NCBI RefSeq assembly: GCF_000803645.1
Contig: NZ_CP009122.1
Span: 1,030,501 to 1,094,500, forward strand
Origin: Sphingopyxis fribergensis
GTDB taxonomy: Bacteria; Pseudomonadota; Alphaproteobacteria; Sphingomonadales; Sphingomonadaceae
Direction of reading: 5' to 3'
Length of the DNA: 64,000 nt
The translations under genes and the position numbers were made by a program. Shown piece after piece: positions 25,763-36,733 of the stretch. The notes under the pieces were generated by a model, which worked only from the letters and a program-made list of their open reading frames with translations, searched no databases and was not told where the DNA came from. Position 1 is the first letter of the stretch. Each line of letters begins with the position of its first letter.

Positions 25763-27172
25763 ATGAACGCGCCGACCAATATCCAGCCGGTGAGCAGCCA
25801 ATGGTCCGAAAAGCGGTTCGGGCCCGACACGCTGCATTGGCTGCCGCGCAATTCCGACAGCGCGATCGATCATATTCCGGGCGAGGATGGCATGCCGGTG
25901 ATCGGCAACACGCTCGAACAGCTTGGCGACTATCGCGGATTCACCAACCGCATGGTTGCCAAATATGGCCGCGTCTATCGCAACAACAGCTTCGGCGGGC
26001 GCAGCGTCGCGCTGCATGGTCCCGAGGCGAACGAACTGGTCATGTTCGACCGCGACAAGATTTTCTCGTCCGAACAGGGCTGGGGGCCGGTGCTCAACCT
26101 GCTTTTCCCGCGCGGGCTGATGCTGATGGATTTCGAAAAGCATCGCGCCGACCGCAAGATATTGTCGGTCGCGTTCAAACCCGAACCGATGCGCCACTAT
26201 GCCGAATCGCTGAACGAGGGGATCAGGGACCGGATCGGCAAATGGAGCGGCAAGACCTTCAAATTCTATCCGGCGATCAAGGAACTGACGCTCGACCTCG
26301 CCGCGACCAGCTTCCTCGGCATTCCGTGGGGGCCAGAGGCGGACAAGGTGAACAAGGCCTTCGTCGACATGGTCCAGGCGTCGATCGGCGTTGTGCGCGT
26401 GCCTTTGCCCTTTACCGCGATGGGGCGCGGCGCCAAGGGACGCGCCTATCTGGTCGAATATTTCGGCAAGATGGTGCCCGAGCGGCGCGACGGAACGGGC
26501 GAGGATATGTTCAGCCAGATCTGCCGCACGCGCGACGACAATGGCGACCATATGAGTGTCGAGGCGATCGTCGACCATATGAACTTCCTGATGATGGCGG
26601 CGCACGACACGATCACCAGCTCGATCACCTCGATGGTCTGGGAACTCGCGAAGCATCCCGAATGGCAGGATAAATTGCGCGAGGAGATGCTCGCGGTGTC
26701 GCCGGCGGGCGAGGGTGTCGGCCACAACAGCCTCGGCCAGCTCGAAATGACCGAATGGGCGTTCAAGGAGGCCCTCCGCCTCGTGCCCCCGGTGCCGAGC
26801 TTCCCCCGGCGCGCGCTCAAGGATTTCGAATATGGCGGTTACCGCATCCCCGCCGGCACCTCGGTCGGGGTCAGCCCCGCCTATACGCATATGATGGCCG
26901 AGCATTGGCCCGATCCTGAAAAGTTCGACCCGATGCGCTTCTCGCCCGAGGTCGCGCGCGAGCGGCACAAATATGCCTGGGTGCCCTTCGGCGGCGGCGC
27001 GCATATGTGCCTCGGCTTGCACTTTGCCTACATGCAGGCGAAGATCTTTTTCCACCACGTCGTCACCACGCACCGGATCGTCGTCGCCGAGGGCTATGCG
27101 CCCGAATGGCAGGTGTTGCCGATCCCGCGGCCGAAAGACGGGCTGACGGTCAGCTTCGTGCCGCTTGCATAG
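25763..27172 (+). CDS. Cytochrome P450
   Basis: 469 aa from ATG 25763. The haem loop FGGGAHMCLGLHFA places the axial cysteine at C416. The I-helix proton-relay motif is AAHDTITSS, the K-helix ExxR motif is EALR, and the PERF-like region is FDPMRFSPE. It is a class without fused reductase; no ferredoxin or reductase gene is adjacent. It needs redox partners encoded elsewhere. The overall shape (long, soluble, HNSLGQLEMTEWAFKEALR) resembles the CYP120/51-like branch, but I cannot name the subfamily or substrate. Confidence 0.93.
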   Translation: MNAPTNIQPVSSQWSEKRFGPDTLHWLPRNSDSAIDHIPGEDGMPVIGNTLEQLGDYRGFTNRMVAKYGRVYRNNSFGGRSVALHGPEANELVMFDRDKIFSSEQGWGPVLNLLFPRGLMLMDFEKHRADRKILSVAFKPEPMRHYAESLNEGIRDRIGKWSGKTFKFYPAIKELTLDLAATSFLGIPWGPEADKVNKAFVDMVQASIGVVRVPLPFTAMGRGAKGRAYLVEYFGKMVPERRDGTGEDMFSQICRTRDDNGDHMSVEAIVDHMNFLMMAAHDTITSSITSMVWELAKHPEWQDKLREEMLAVSPAGEGVGHNSLGQLEMTEWAFKEALRLVPPVPSFPRRALKDFEYGGYRIPAGTSVGVSPAYTHMMAEHWPDPEKFDPMRFSPEVARERHKYAWVPFGGGAHMCLGLHFAYMQAKIFFHHVVTTHRIVVAEGYAPEWQVLPIPRPKDGLTVSFVPLA

Positions 27173-27241
27173 CAATTCGCGCGGGTCGCTTGTCCAGGCG
27201 GCGCAGCGACCTATCTCCTGTCTTCAAAGGGACAGGGGGCA

Positions 27242-27685
27242 ATGATTGTTTTTGCGCTTTTTCTAACGGGTTTGATCGCGGTGATGCTGTTTGCACGCGA
27301 TACGGATGCCGCGCGCTGGCTGCACCGCGCGACGGTAGAGGAGCCGCTTCGTTTTTTCGGGCGGCTCGAACGCAAGCATATCCTCTTCCTGATCGTGGGC
27401 CTGTTCGCCATCCAGGCTTATGCCGCGGTGCTGCCGGCGGAACTTGCGATGGCGCTGGCGTGGGACATGACCGCCTACGTCGATGCCATGATCGCTACAT
27501 GGGTATTGTCGACCTTCGCACGCTTCCGATCGATGAAGGCCTTGATCGCCCTCCGCATCGCCGCGTTGCTGGCGCCCTTCAGACGCCTCCGCATGCGCGC
27601 GCGACGAAGCCGCCCGGTCCGGCCCGAGGAGCGCAAACCCGCCGCTAACGACGACGAGCCATGGCCGATCCCGATGGCGGCCTGA
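27242..27685 (+). CDS. Small membrane protein, unknown function
   Basis: 147 aa beginning at ATG 27242 after a GGGACAGGGGG site. Two clear transmembrane segments (FALFLTGLIAVMLFA and HILFLIVGLFAIQAYAAVL) and a third amphipathic helix (LIALRIAALLAPF) precede an Arg-rich C-terminal tail ending in EPWPIPMAA. It follows the P450 by 69 bp and may be co-transcribed. No family recognised. Confidence 0.7.
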   Translation: MIVFALFLTGLIAVMLFARDTDAARWLHRATVEEPLRFFGRLERKHILFLIVGLFAIQAYAAVLPAELAMALAWDMTAYVDAMIATWVLSTFARFRSMKALIALRIAALLAPFRRLRMRARRSRPVRPEERKPAANDDEPWPIPMAA

Positions 27686-27786
27686 GCGCTAAAATTAAGC
27701 TGTTGATAGCGTTCCCACGCGGCTATGCTGCGATAAAATGACTGGGTCGCGTTGAAACCGCGCGGGCCCGGCGTGGGGAGAGCAAA

Positions 27787-29190
27787 TTGGCGTCACATAT
27801 GGTCGATGAACTTGTGCGCGCCATCGGCGATATCATCGGCGCACACGGCCCCGCGGTGAATGCGGCGCAAAGCTATGCGCCCGGCGACTACAGCATATAT
27901 TTCTTCCTGCAGATCGCGGTCATCCTCCTCGTCTGCCGCGTCGTCGGCTGGCTCGCGCACCGCTTCATGGGCCAGCCGCAGGTGGTGGGCGAGATGATCG
28001 CCGGCGTCATACTCGGCCCCTCGCTCTTCGGGCTGTTCTTTCCGGAATTCCAGGCGGCGCTGTTCCCGAAAGAGACGCGCAATATCCTTTATGTCGGCGC
28101 GCAGTTCGGCGTCGGGCTTTACATGTTCCTCGTCGGCACGACGCTCCGCCTCGATCATTTTCAATCGAAGGCGAAGAGCGCGGTCGGCGTGTCCGCCGCC
28201 GGGATCGTCGCGCCCTTTCTGTTTGCCGCGGCGATTACGCCTTTCCTGCTCGATATTCCCGGCCTGTTTGCCGAGGGATTGGGCCAGGGCAGCGCGACTT
28301 TGTTCATGGGCGCGTGCATCGCGCTCACCGCTTTCCCAATGCTCGCGCGCATCATCAACGAACGCGGGCTTGCCAACACGTCGCTGGGTACATTGGCGTT
28401 GACCGCGGGCGCGTTCGACGACGCCGTGTCATGGTGCGTATTGGCGATCGTGCTCGCGACCTTTGGCGCCGGCGTGGGCGTGGCGCTGCTCGCGATCATC
28501 GGCGGTCTCGGCTTCGCGCTGTTCATGTATTTCATCGGCCGCAAGCTGCTCGTGCCGCTCGGCCACGCGGTCGAGGCGAAGGGAGAACTCACGCACGGCT
28601 TGCTCGCGGTCGTGCTGATGCTCTACGCCATGTCGGCCTTCTTCATGGATGCGGTTGGCGTCCACGCGGTGTTCGGGGGCTTCCTGCTCGGCGCGTGCAT
28701 GCCGCGCGGCCTCCTGACCGAGGAGATCAAGCGCAAGATCGAGCCGATGACCGTCGTCTTCCTGCTGCCCATGTTCTTCACCTATTCCGGGCTCAACACC
28801 CAGCTGACCACGGTGAACAGCCTGTCGTTGCTCGCGATCGCAACGGGTATATTGATCGTCTCGATCGCGGCGAAGTTCGGCGCTTGCTGGCTCGCGGCAC
28901 GCCTCGCGGGCGAGGACAACCGGACGGCGCTGGGCATCGGTGCGTTGATGAATGCCCGCGGGCTGATGGAACTCATCATCATCAACATTGGCCTGCAAAA
29001 AGGCATCATCGGCCCGACACTGTTCGCGATCTTGGTGCTGATGGCGATCGTCACCACGGTGATGGCGGGGCCCCTGTTCGAACTGGTCTATGGCCGCAAG
29101 GCACGCGAGCGGGGCGAACTCGGCGCGCTGGGCACCGAAGACCCCGACGACGCCCACGCCAGCGAGCGATTGGCCGCAGGGCCCGCCTGA
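27787..29190 (+). CDS. Cation:proton antiporter, CPA2 family
   Basis: 467 aa with 12 or so hydrophobic segments. Family marks are MGQPQVVGEMIAGVILGPSL near the N-terminus, LTAFPMLARIINERGL, the paired acidic ion-binding site in AGAFDDAVSW, and NARGLMELIIINIGL. It should exchange K+ or Na+ for H+. The best start is TTG 27787 because GGGGAG lies 5 bases upstream; ATG 27799 is too far from that site. No KTN/TrkA regulatory domain is attached at the C-terminus. Confidence 0.9.
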   Translation: MASHMVDELVRAIGDIIGAHGPAVNAAQSYAPGDYSIYFFLQIAVILLVCRVVGWLAHRFMGQPQVVGEMIAGVILGPSLFGLFFPEFQAALFPKETRNILYVGAQFGVGLYMFLVGTTLRLDHFQSKAKSAVGVSAAGIVAPFLFAAAITPFLLDIPGLFAEGLGQGSATLFMGACIALTAFPMLARIINERGLANTSLGTLALTAGAFDDAVSWCVLAIVLATFGAGVGVALLAIIGGLGFALFMYFIGRKLLVPLGHAVEAKGELTHGLLAVVLMLYAMSAFFMDAVGVHAVFGGFLLGACMPRGLLTEEIKRKIEPMTVVFLLPMFFTYSGLNTQLTTVNSLSLLAIATGILIVSIAAKFGACWLAARLAGEDNRTALGIGALMNARGLMELIIINIGLQKGIIGPTLFAILVLMAIVTTVMAGPLFELVYGRKARERGELGALGTEDPDDAHASERLAAGPA

Positions 29191-29239
29191 ATCGGGCGCG
29201 ACGCTTTCAAAGGGCGGGGAATTATGCTGTGCGTGGCGG

Positions 29240-29956
29240 GTGAAGACTCTCCGCCCCTATCTGATCTGGTTCGCCGTCGCTGTGTTGCTGACCCTCGGCG
29301 CCATCCTCGGCATGCAGTGGGTGCGCGATCATCCCGAACATATCCCCGGTGCGCGCTTCGAAATCGCACATCCTTGGGGTTGGGCGACGAATCGCAAGCT
29401 TGCGGCGCTAACGAGTGACGACAGCGCCTGTTTCGCCGCCTTCGACCGCGCAGAGGCGGGCTATCTTCGGCGCCCGGCGATCGGCACCGGCGCGTGCCGC
29501 GCGAGTCAGCGCATGATCCTGACCGGCGACCACCTGGTGCCGACGATGCGCCCCGCGGGCGCCGCGCCAAGCTGCGCCGTGACCGCCGCAATGGCTTTAT
29601 GGACCCGCGACGTCGTCCAGCCGCTCGCGCAGAAATATTTCGGGCAAAGGGTCGTCGAACTCGAAAATCTCGGCAGCTATAATTGCCGCAAGATCGCGGG
29701 CGAACAGGCGCAGAGCCAGCATTCGACTGCCAATGCGATCGACATCTCGGCTTTCGCCCTCGCCGACGGCACGCGCATCTCGCTGATCAACGACTGGGCG
29801 CCGGGCGACAAGCGCAGCGAGTTTCTGCACGAAGTTCGCGACGAAAGCTGCGGTCTGTTCAGCACGCTTTTGTCGCCCGATTATAATCGCGCGCACGCCG
29901 ATCATTTCCATCTCGACATGGCGGCGCGGACGGCGGGCTGGACCGTCTGCCGTTAA
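29240..29956 (+). CDS. Extensin-like C-terminal domain protein
   Basis: 238 aa with GTG 29240 as the most plausible start, followed at once by a membrane anchor (YLIWFAVAVLLTLGAILGMQW). The extracytoplasmic domain carries CAVTAAMALW, ELENLGSYNCRKI, SQHSTANAIDISAF and the metal-site-like C-terminal ADHFHLDMA. This is the bacterial extensin-like family, which has a peptidase-M15-like fold and may act on peptidoglycan. Conserved Cys pairs probably form disulfides. It overlaps the convergent methyltransferase end by 4 bp. Confidence 0.87.
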   Translation: MKTLRPYLIWFAVAVLLTLGAILGMQWVRDHPEHIPGARFEIAHPWGWATNRKLAALTSDDSACFAAFDRAEAGYLRRPAIGTGACRASQRMILTGDHLVPTMRPAGAAPSCAVTAAMALWTRDVVQPLAQKYFGQRVVELENLGSYNCRKIAGEQAQSQHSTANAIDISAFALADGTRISLINDWAPGDKRSEFLHEVRDESCGLFSTLLSPDYNRAHADHFHLDMAARTAGWTVCR

Positions 29957-30687
29957 CGCCCGCCGACGCGCGGGATCAGCATGCCGACGCGCCTACGATA
30001 GCCTACATAGGCCTCGCCAAAGACATCGATCAAATCGCGCTCCTCGTACCGGATTGCGATCAGCATATAGATCGACAGCCCGACCGCGAGCAGCAGATGC
30101 CCAACGGTCATCACTGGCGTCGCCCAGAAGGCGATGAAGAAGCCCGAATAGAGTGGGTGGCGGACGAATTTGTAGAAGAAGGGCTGACGCAGCACCGGCG
30201 GCGCCGCCGCGCGCTTGCGCAGCGCGAACCACGCCTGCTGCAGCCCGAACAGCTCGAAATGATTGATCAGGAAGGTGCTGGTCAGCACGATCGCCCAGCC
30301 GCTCGCAAACAGGATCCAGAGGATCGCGGCGCCCGCACCGTGGGTAATGGTCCACACTGGCGCGGGAAGCTGATGCCAGAACGCCATCATCACGATCAGC
30401 GCGATGCTGGCGAACAGGACATAGGTGCTGCGTTCGATCGGCGCGGGGACGATGCGCGTCCAGCCGGCCTTGAACCCCGGCCGCGCCATCACGCTATGCT
30501 GGATGCCGAACAGCGCGATCAGCGCGATATCGATCATCGCGGCTATTCCGGGCGTCGCGACGCGCGCAAAGTCGACCGTCACAGGAACGAGCGAGAAATT
30601 GCCGACGAAGGCGATCAGGTACAAAAAGGTCGCGAAAAAGATCGCATAAGCCACTGCGGCATAAAGCAAATAGAGCGCGCGCATCAT
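29953..30687 (-). CDS. MddA-like methanethiol S-methyltransferase family membrane protein
   Basis: 244 aa, five or six transmembrane segments. The motifs GIQHSVMARPGFK, VPAPIERSTYVL, STFLINHFELFGL, KFVRHPLYSGFFIAFWATP and YEERDL are those I associate with MddA, the SAM-dependent enzyme converting methanethiol to dimethyl sulfide. MddA sits in the wider isoprenylcysteine methyltransferase/NnrU superfamily. Assignment beyond the superfamily rests on remembered similarity. It starts at one of two adjacent ATGs (30687 or 30684). It lies alone between an extensin-like gene and the suf operon. Confidence 0.75.
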   Translation of the reverse strand: MMRALYLLYAAVAYAIFFATFLYLIAFVGNFSLVPVTVDFARVATPGIAAMIDIALIALFGIQHSVMARPGFKAGWTRIVPAPIERSTYVLFASIALIVMMAFWHQLPAPVWTITHGAGAAILWILFASGWAIVLTSTFLINHFELFGLQQAWFALRKRAAAPPVLRQPFFYKFVRHPLYSGFFIAFWATPVMTVGHLLLAVGLSIYMLIAIRYEERDLIDVFGEAYVGYRRRVGMLIPRVGGR

Positions 30688-30740
30688 GACAGCCCCTGCA
30701 ATTTCGGGGCATCATAACATATTTCGGGCTCAAAAGCGCC

Positions 30741-31097
30741 CTAGACGGTAAAACTCTCGCCGCAGCCGCACGCGCCCTTGGCGTTTGGATTCTCGAACAC
30801 AAAGCCCGCGGCGAAATCATCCTCGACCCAGTCCATCGTGCTGCCGATCAGGTAGAGCACCGACGCGCCGTCGATGTAGAAGACCCCGCCGGGCGTCTCA
30901 ATCTTCTCGTCGAACTTCTGCTCCTTGGTCACGTAGTCGACCGAGTAAGCGAGCCCCGAACAGCCGCGGCGCGGGGTCGACAGGCGCACGCCGATTGCGC
31001 CCTCGGGCGCCGCCGCCATCAGTTTCGCGATACGCGCTTCGGCTCCAGCGGTCAGGGCGACGGCCGCAGGGCGAGCGCGCGTTTTCGTTTCGGTCAT
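30741..31097 (-). CDS. sufA: A-type Fe-S carrier (SufA/ErpA/HesB family)
   Basis: 118 aa from ATG 31097. The three cluster-ligand cysteines are in GCSGLAY and in the C-terminal GACGCGESF. It should accept Fe-S clusters from the SufBCD scaffold and deliver them to apo-proteins. Its start overlaps the sufT stop (TGATG). It is the last gene of the suf operon. The symbol could equally be erpA-like; position in the suf operon favours SufA. Confidence 0.92.
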   Translation of the reverse strand: MTETKTRARPAAVALTAGAEARIAKLMAAAPEGAIGVRLSTPRRGCSGLAYSVDYVTKEQKFDEKIETPGGVFYIDGASVLYLIGSTMDWVEDDFAAGFVFENPNAKGACGCGESFTV

Positions 31098-31579
31098 CAC
31101 AGCATTCCCAGTTCGAGCCGCGCTTCGTCGCTCATATTCTGCGGCGACCACGGCGGGTCCCAGACAAGGTTGACCTCGGCATCGCCGACCCCCGGAACCG
31201 CGCCGACGCGCAGTTCGACCTCGGCGGGCATCGATTCCGCGACCGGACAATGCGGCGTGGTCAGCGTCATCGTGACGACGACATGGCCCTCGTCGATTTC
31301 GACATTGTAGATCAGGCCAAGGTCATAGATGTTCACCGGAATTTCAGGGTCGAAAATATCTTTGAGCGCGCTCACGACCGCCTCGTACAGGTCGCCGCCG
31401 ACCGCGCTCGGTTCGACCACCGCGGGCTTCGCCGCGAGGAAGCCTTCCAGATAGTCGCGCTTCCGTTCCAGCTTCTCGGGCGCGCTTTCGACATCCTCGA
31501 CGCGCGCTTTCGGCGGGGCCTCGACGCTTTCGACTTCCTCGACCCGAATTCCGGTCTCACTCATGCGGTCCTCGCTCAT
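31097..31579 (-). CDS. sufT: SUF system assembly protein SufT (DUF59/MIP18 family)
   Basis: 160 aa. An acidic, low-complexity N-terminal 50 residues (VEEVESVEAPPKARVEDVES) precede a DUF59 domain. That domain includes the signature FDPEIPVNIYDLGLIYNV, with TTPHCPVAESMP and WDPPWSPQNMS later. DUF59 proteins are auxiliary Fe-S maturation factors. Its ATG overlaps the sufS stop by ATGA; an internal ATG (31564) is possible. Confidence 0.92.
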   Translation of the reverse strand: MSEDRMSETGIRVEEVESVEAPPKARVEDVESAPEKLERKRDYLEGFLAAKPAVVEPSAVGGDLYEAVVSALKDIFDPEIPVNIYDLGLIYNVEIDEGHVVVTMTLTTPHCPVAESMPAEVELRVGAVPGVGDAEVNLVWDPPWSPQNMSDEARLELGML

Positions 31580-32814
31580 CCGAAAATCCTCTCGACGCGG
31601 GCGAGGCCATCGATCAGCGCCGCCACATCGTCGTCATTGCTGTAAACGCCAAAACTCGCGCGCGCAGTCGCGGGAACCCCGAGGTGCTCCATCAGCGGCT
31701 GTGCGCAATGGTGCCCGGCGCGGATCGCGACCCTGCTTTCATCCAAGATAGTGCCGATGTCGTGCGGATGAACCCCCGCCATCGCAAAACTCACAATTCC
31801 GGCGCTGTTTTCGGGACCGAACAAGGTGATGCTGTTCTTGCGCGCGAGCGCTTCGCGCAGCGTGCCGACCAGCGCGCATTCATGGGCATGGATCGCCTCG
31901 ATCCCGATGGCTTCGACATAATCGACCGCCGCCGCCAGCCCGATCGCCTCGATAATCGCCGGCGTCCCCGCCTCGAACCGCGTCGGGGCGGGGGCATAGG
32001 TTGTCTTCTCGAACGTCACCCGGTCGATCATCGACCCGCCCCCCTGCCACGGCGGCAGCGTATCGAGCTTATCACTCCACAGCACGCCGATGCCCGTGGG
32101 GCCGTAGAGTTTGTGGCCCGAGAAAACATAATAGTCGCAGCCGAGCGCCGCGACATCGACCGGCAGACGCGGCACCGCCTGACAACCGTCGATCAGCAGT
32201 TCGGCGCCGACGCGATGCGCAATCTCTGCCGCGCGCGCGACGTCGAGCGGGCTGCCCAGCACGTTCGAGACATGCGCGAAGGCGACCATATTATGTTCGG
32301 GAGTCAGCAGCCTTTCGGCGGCATCGAGGTCGATGCAGCCATCGGCAGTCAGCGGGCAGACATCGACCTGCCAGCCCGCGAGCTGCCACGGCACGATATT
32401 GCTGTGATGTTCCAGCGCCGACAGCAGCACGCGGCCCTTCCGCGGGTGCGAATAAGCGACGAGGTTGATCGCCTCGGTCGCGCCGCGCACGAATGCTATC
32501 TGCTCGTCCTTCGCGCCGATAAACGCCGCAATCCGCCGCCGCGCCGCCTCATAGGCGAGCGTCATATCGGCTGAGCGCGCGTAAACGCCGCGATGTACGG
32601 TCGCATAGTCGCGCCCCATCGCGGCCACCGTTGCGTCGATCACCGCCTGCGGCTTTTGCGCGGTGGCGGCGGTGTCGAGATAGTGCCAGTTGTTCGCGAG
32701 GCCCGGAAACTGGGTCCGAATTCCGTTCGTGTCGAGCGAAGTCGAGACACGTTGGCGCCCTACTTCACGTCCCTCGACTTCGCTCGGGACGAACGAGGAG
32801 GAGACGGCGGTCAC
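31576..32814 (-). CDS. sufS: Cysteine desulfurase SufS
   Basis: 412 aa group II desulfurase that mobilises sulfur from cysteine. PLP lysine is in FSGHKLYGPTG and the catalytic cysteine is in RAGHHCAQPLM. NWHYLDTAATAQKP starts the conserved part at about residue 42. The first 30 or so residues (SSFVPSEVEG ... [10 protein letters not shown]) are the translation of a family C palindrome (32722-32797). No in-frame ATG or GTG lies between that element and the conserved region, so the extension appears genuine. ATG 32814 overlaps the sufD stop. Confidence 0.95.
   Translation of the reverse strand: MTAVSSSFVPSEVEGREVGRQRVSTSLDTNGIRTQFPGLANNWHYLDTAATAQKPQAVIDATVAAMGRDYATVHRGVYARSADMTLAYEAARRRIAAFIGAKDEQIAFVRGATEAINLVAYSHPRKGRVLLSALEHHSNIVPWQLAGWQVDVCPLTADGCIDLDAAERLLTPEHNMVAFAHVSNVLGSPLDVARAAEIAHRVGAELLIDGCQAVPRLPVDVAALGCDYYVFSGHKLYGPTGIGVLWSDKLDTLPPWQGGGSMIDRVTFEKTTYAPAPTRFEAGTPAIIEAIGLAAAVDYVEAIGIEAIHAHECALVGTLREALARKNSITLFGPENSAGIVSFAMAGVHPHDIGTILDESRVAIRAGHHCAQPLMEHLGVPATARASFGVYSNDDDVAALIDGLARVERIFG
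32722..32797. repeat. Family C palindrome inside the 5' coding region of sufS
   Basis: About 76 bp with arms TTCGTGTCGAGCGAAGTCGA (near 32724) and TCGACTTCGCTCGGGACGAA (near 32774), inverted to each other. It lies within the sufS reading frame and is translated in phase. The same arms occur at 36200-36295 and 44698-44778. Confidence 0.85.
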
Positions 32815-33539
32815 ACCAATTCCCCCAATTTCGCCAACGCCAGTTCCTGCAACCGCGCCTCATCCTCGGCGCCATCGAATACGCCTGCAACAAACGCCTG
32901 CAGCATCAGCTTCTTCGCCTCGCCGAGCGGCAGCCCGCGCGACTGGAGATAATAAAGCGCCATAGCATCGAGTTCGCCGATCGCACAGCCGTGCGCACAT
33001 TTCACATCGTCGGCGAAGATTTCGAGCTCGGGTTTGGCGTTGGCGGTCGCGCTGCGGTTCAGCAGCATCGCCTTCACATCCTGTTCGCTGTCGGTCTGCT
33101 GCGCGTCGCGTGCGACGGCAACCTTGCCGAGATAGGTTCCGGTGGCGGTACCGCCGAGGACCGAGCGCACGACCTGCCGCGATGTCGCGCCGGGTTCGGC
33201 GTGGGTCACAGTGGTGACGATCTCCAGATTCTGCTCACCGCCGCCGATCTGCGCGGCGCCGAGCGTGAAGTCGGCGCCTTCGTGCAGCGTCACCGCGAGT
33301 TCGATACGGCCATAAGCGCCGCCGATGTTCAGGATATGCAGCGACGCCACCGCGCCCTTGCCGAGCACCAGTTCGATCTGCCGGATCTCGCCCGCATCTT
33401 GCACGATCGCGCGCGCGAGCTTGCCGCCCGCGGGCACAATGATGCTCTCGGGCGCGGGCAACGGCCACGCCGCGGCAACCGCGTCGATGTCACTATAGCG
33501 CCACGCTTCGTCGCGCCGCGAGGGGAGGGTGGCTACCAT
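32811..33539 (-). CDS. sufD: Fe-S scaffold subunit SufD
   Basis: 242 aa. It begins PSRRDEAWRYSDIDAVAAAWP, the canonical SufD entry motif, and has the beta-helix core with CAHGCAIGELDAMALYYLQSRGL at the C-terminus. It is much shorter than the roughly 420-residue enterobacterial SufD because the N-terminal helical domain is missing. I believe this is usual for the group, but a 5' truncation is possible, since a family A element abuts the start. The Shine-Dalgarno GGAGAGGGG comes from that element. ATGA overlap with sufS. Confidence 0.92.
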   Translation of the reverse strand: MVATLPSRRDEAWRYSDIDAVAAAWPLPAPESIIVPAGGKLARAIVQDAGEIRQIELVLGKGAVASLHILNIGGAYGRIELAVTLHEGADFTLGAAQIGGGEQNLEIVTTVTHAEPGATSRQVVRSVLGGTATGTYLGKVAVARDAQQTDSEQDVKAMLLNRSATANAKPELEIFADDVKCAHGCAIGELDAMALYYLQSRGLPLGEAKKLMLQAFVAGVFDGAEDEARLQELALAKLGELV

Positions 33540-33541
33540 GT

Positions 33542-33724
33542 CCCCTCTCCCCTTGGGGGAGAGGGTTGTGCAGACTTGCGAGCTTGCTCGCTAGTCGAAG
33601 CTGGGTGAGGGGTATGCGATCGCCATGCGATCGCGCGAGCCAAAGGCTCGCTCACCCTCATCCAACTTCGCCTAGACGCCTTCGGCGCCAAGGCTGCGTA
33701 TCCTTCTCCGCTCAAGGGAGAAGG
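33542..33724. repeat. Large family A palindrome between sufC and sufD
   Basis: About 183 bp that folds back on itself. CCCCTCTCCCC...GGGGGAGAGGG starts it and CCTTCTCCGCTCAAGGGAGA plus AGG ends it. Inside, GGGTGAGGG opposes CTCACCCTC, and there is a GCGATCGCCATGCGATCGCG hairpin. Positions 33573-33597 are the exact reverse complement of 1043-1067. It separates two otherwise tightly coupled suf genes and may process the mRNA there. Confidence 0.85.
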
Positions 33725-33741
33725 TTTAGAGAACGCGCTCA

Positions 33742-34485
<744 letters not shown>

Positions 34486-34499
34486 TGGAGATCCTGAAT

Positions 34500-34702
34500 T
34501 TATGCAATTGCCACGATCAACGTGAAAAGTAGGCAGACGAGAAGAAATAGGGCGCCGCTTGTGAGTTCGAACCAGATCGGCCACCGAAATCCCGCAACGG
34601 ACAGCGAACCAAAAATATGTTCGCCGCGAAGATTGCGACGCAAGCATACCGCGCCGAGCGCCGACAGCGACAGGAGAAGAGCCAAGGCGGCAAGTTTCGG
34701 TA

Positions 34703-34706
<4 letters not shown>
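34500..34706 (-). CDS. Small membrane protein inside the suf operon
   Basis: 68 aa starting at GTG 34706, which overlaps the sufB stop by GTGA. Two transmembrane helices ([16 protein letters not shown] and [22 protein letters not shown]) are joined by a basic loop [20 protein letters not shown]. It ends 14 bp before the sufC start. Tight coupling between sufB and sufC argues that it is a real gene. It is not one of the known suf genes and I cannot assign a family. Confidence 0.65.
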
Positions 34707-36186
<1,480 letters not shown>

Positions 36187-36190
<4 letters not shown>

Positions 36191-36711
36191 TGCAAAATTC
36201 CGTTCGCCTCGAGCCCTTCGACACGCTCGGGATTCGAGAGGCCCATCGGTCGTGCATCGTCGAGGGGTGTCTCGACTTCGCTCGACACGAACGGGTTTGG
36301 TTTGGTCGGGGCGACGCTCAACGTCGCCAGGCTGATTTCTTGCAGCGCCCCGCGCACGGCACCGTTCACGACGCCCCAGTGCGGCTGCACCTTGCAGCTG
36401 CCCTCGAGCGAGCAATCGTGCCGCCCTTCGGCGACGCAGCTGGTCAGCGCGATCGGTCCTTCGACCGCCTCGATGATATCGGCGACGCTGATCGCCGCCG
36501 CAGGCCGCGCAAGCCGCACGCCGCCACCGCTGCCGCGCGACGCGACGAGCAAGCCCGCGCGCGCGAGCTGGCTCACCAATTTTTGCGCGGTCGGCCCCGG
36601 AATCCCCGTCTGCTCGGCCAGCATGCCCGCGTGTATAGGCACCGACCCGCACTGGCGGGCGGCGGCGCTCATCAGCACCACGGCATAATCGGCAAGGTTG
36701 GACAGGCGCAT
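36187..36711 (-). CDS. Rrf2-family SUF operon regulator
   Basis: 174 aa. The winged helix ([20 protein letters not shown] ... [20 protein letters not shown]) starts at ATG 36711. Cluster ligands are C92, C100, C106 with H111 in [22 protein letters not shown], the pattern of the SUF-specific Rrf2 regulator that senses Fe-S status. It probably represses its own operon from the palindrome at 36734-36750. The last 34 residues ([16 protein letters not shown] onward) are encoded by a family C palindrome and have no counterpart in IscR. The stop overlaps sufB. Confidence 0.93.
36200..36295. repeat. Family C palindrome forming the 3' coding end of the Rrf2 gene
   Basis: About 96 bp. The best-preserved arm is TGTCTCGACTTCGCTCGACA at 36268-36287, and the opposite arm is degenerate (CGTTCGCCTCGAGCCCTTCG, near 36201). 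It encodes the C-terminal tail of the Rrf2 regulator and ends 10 bp before its stop. Confidence 0.8.
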
Positions 36712-36733
36712 AAAATTGCGAACGATTCTTAAC

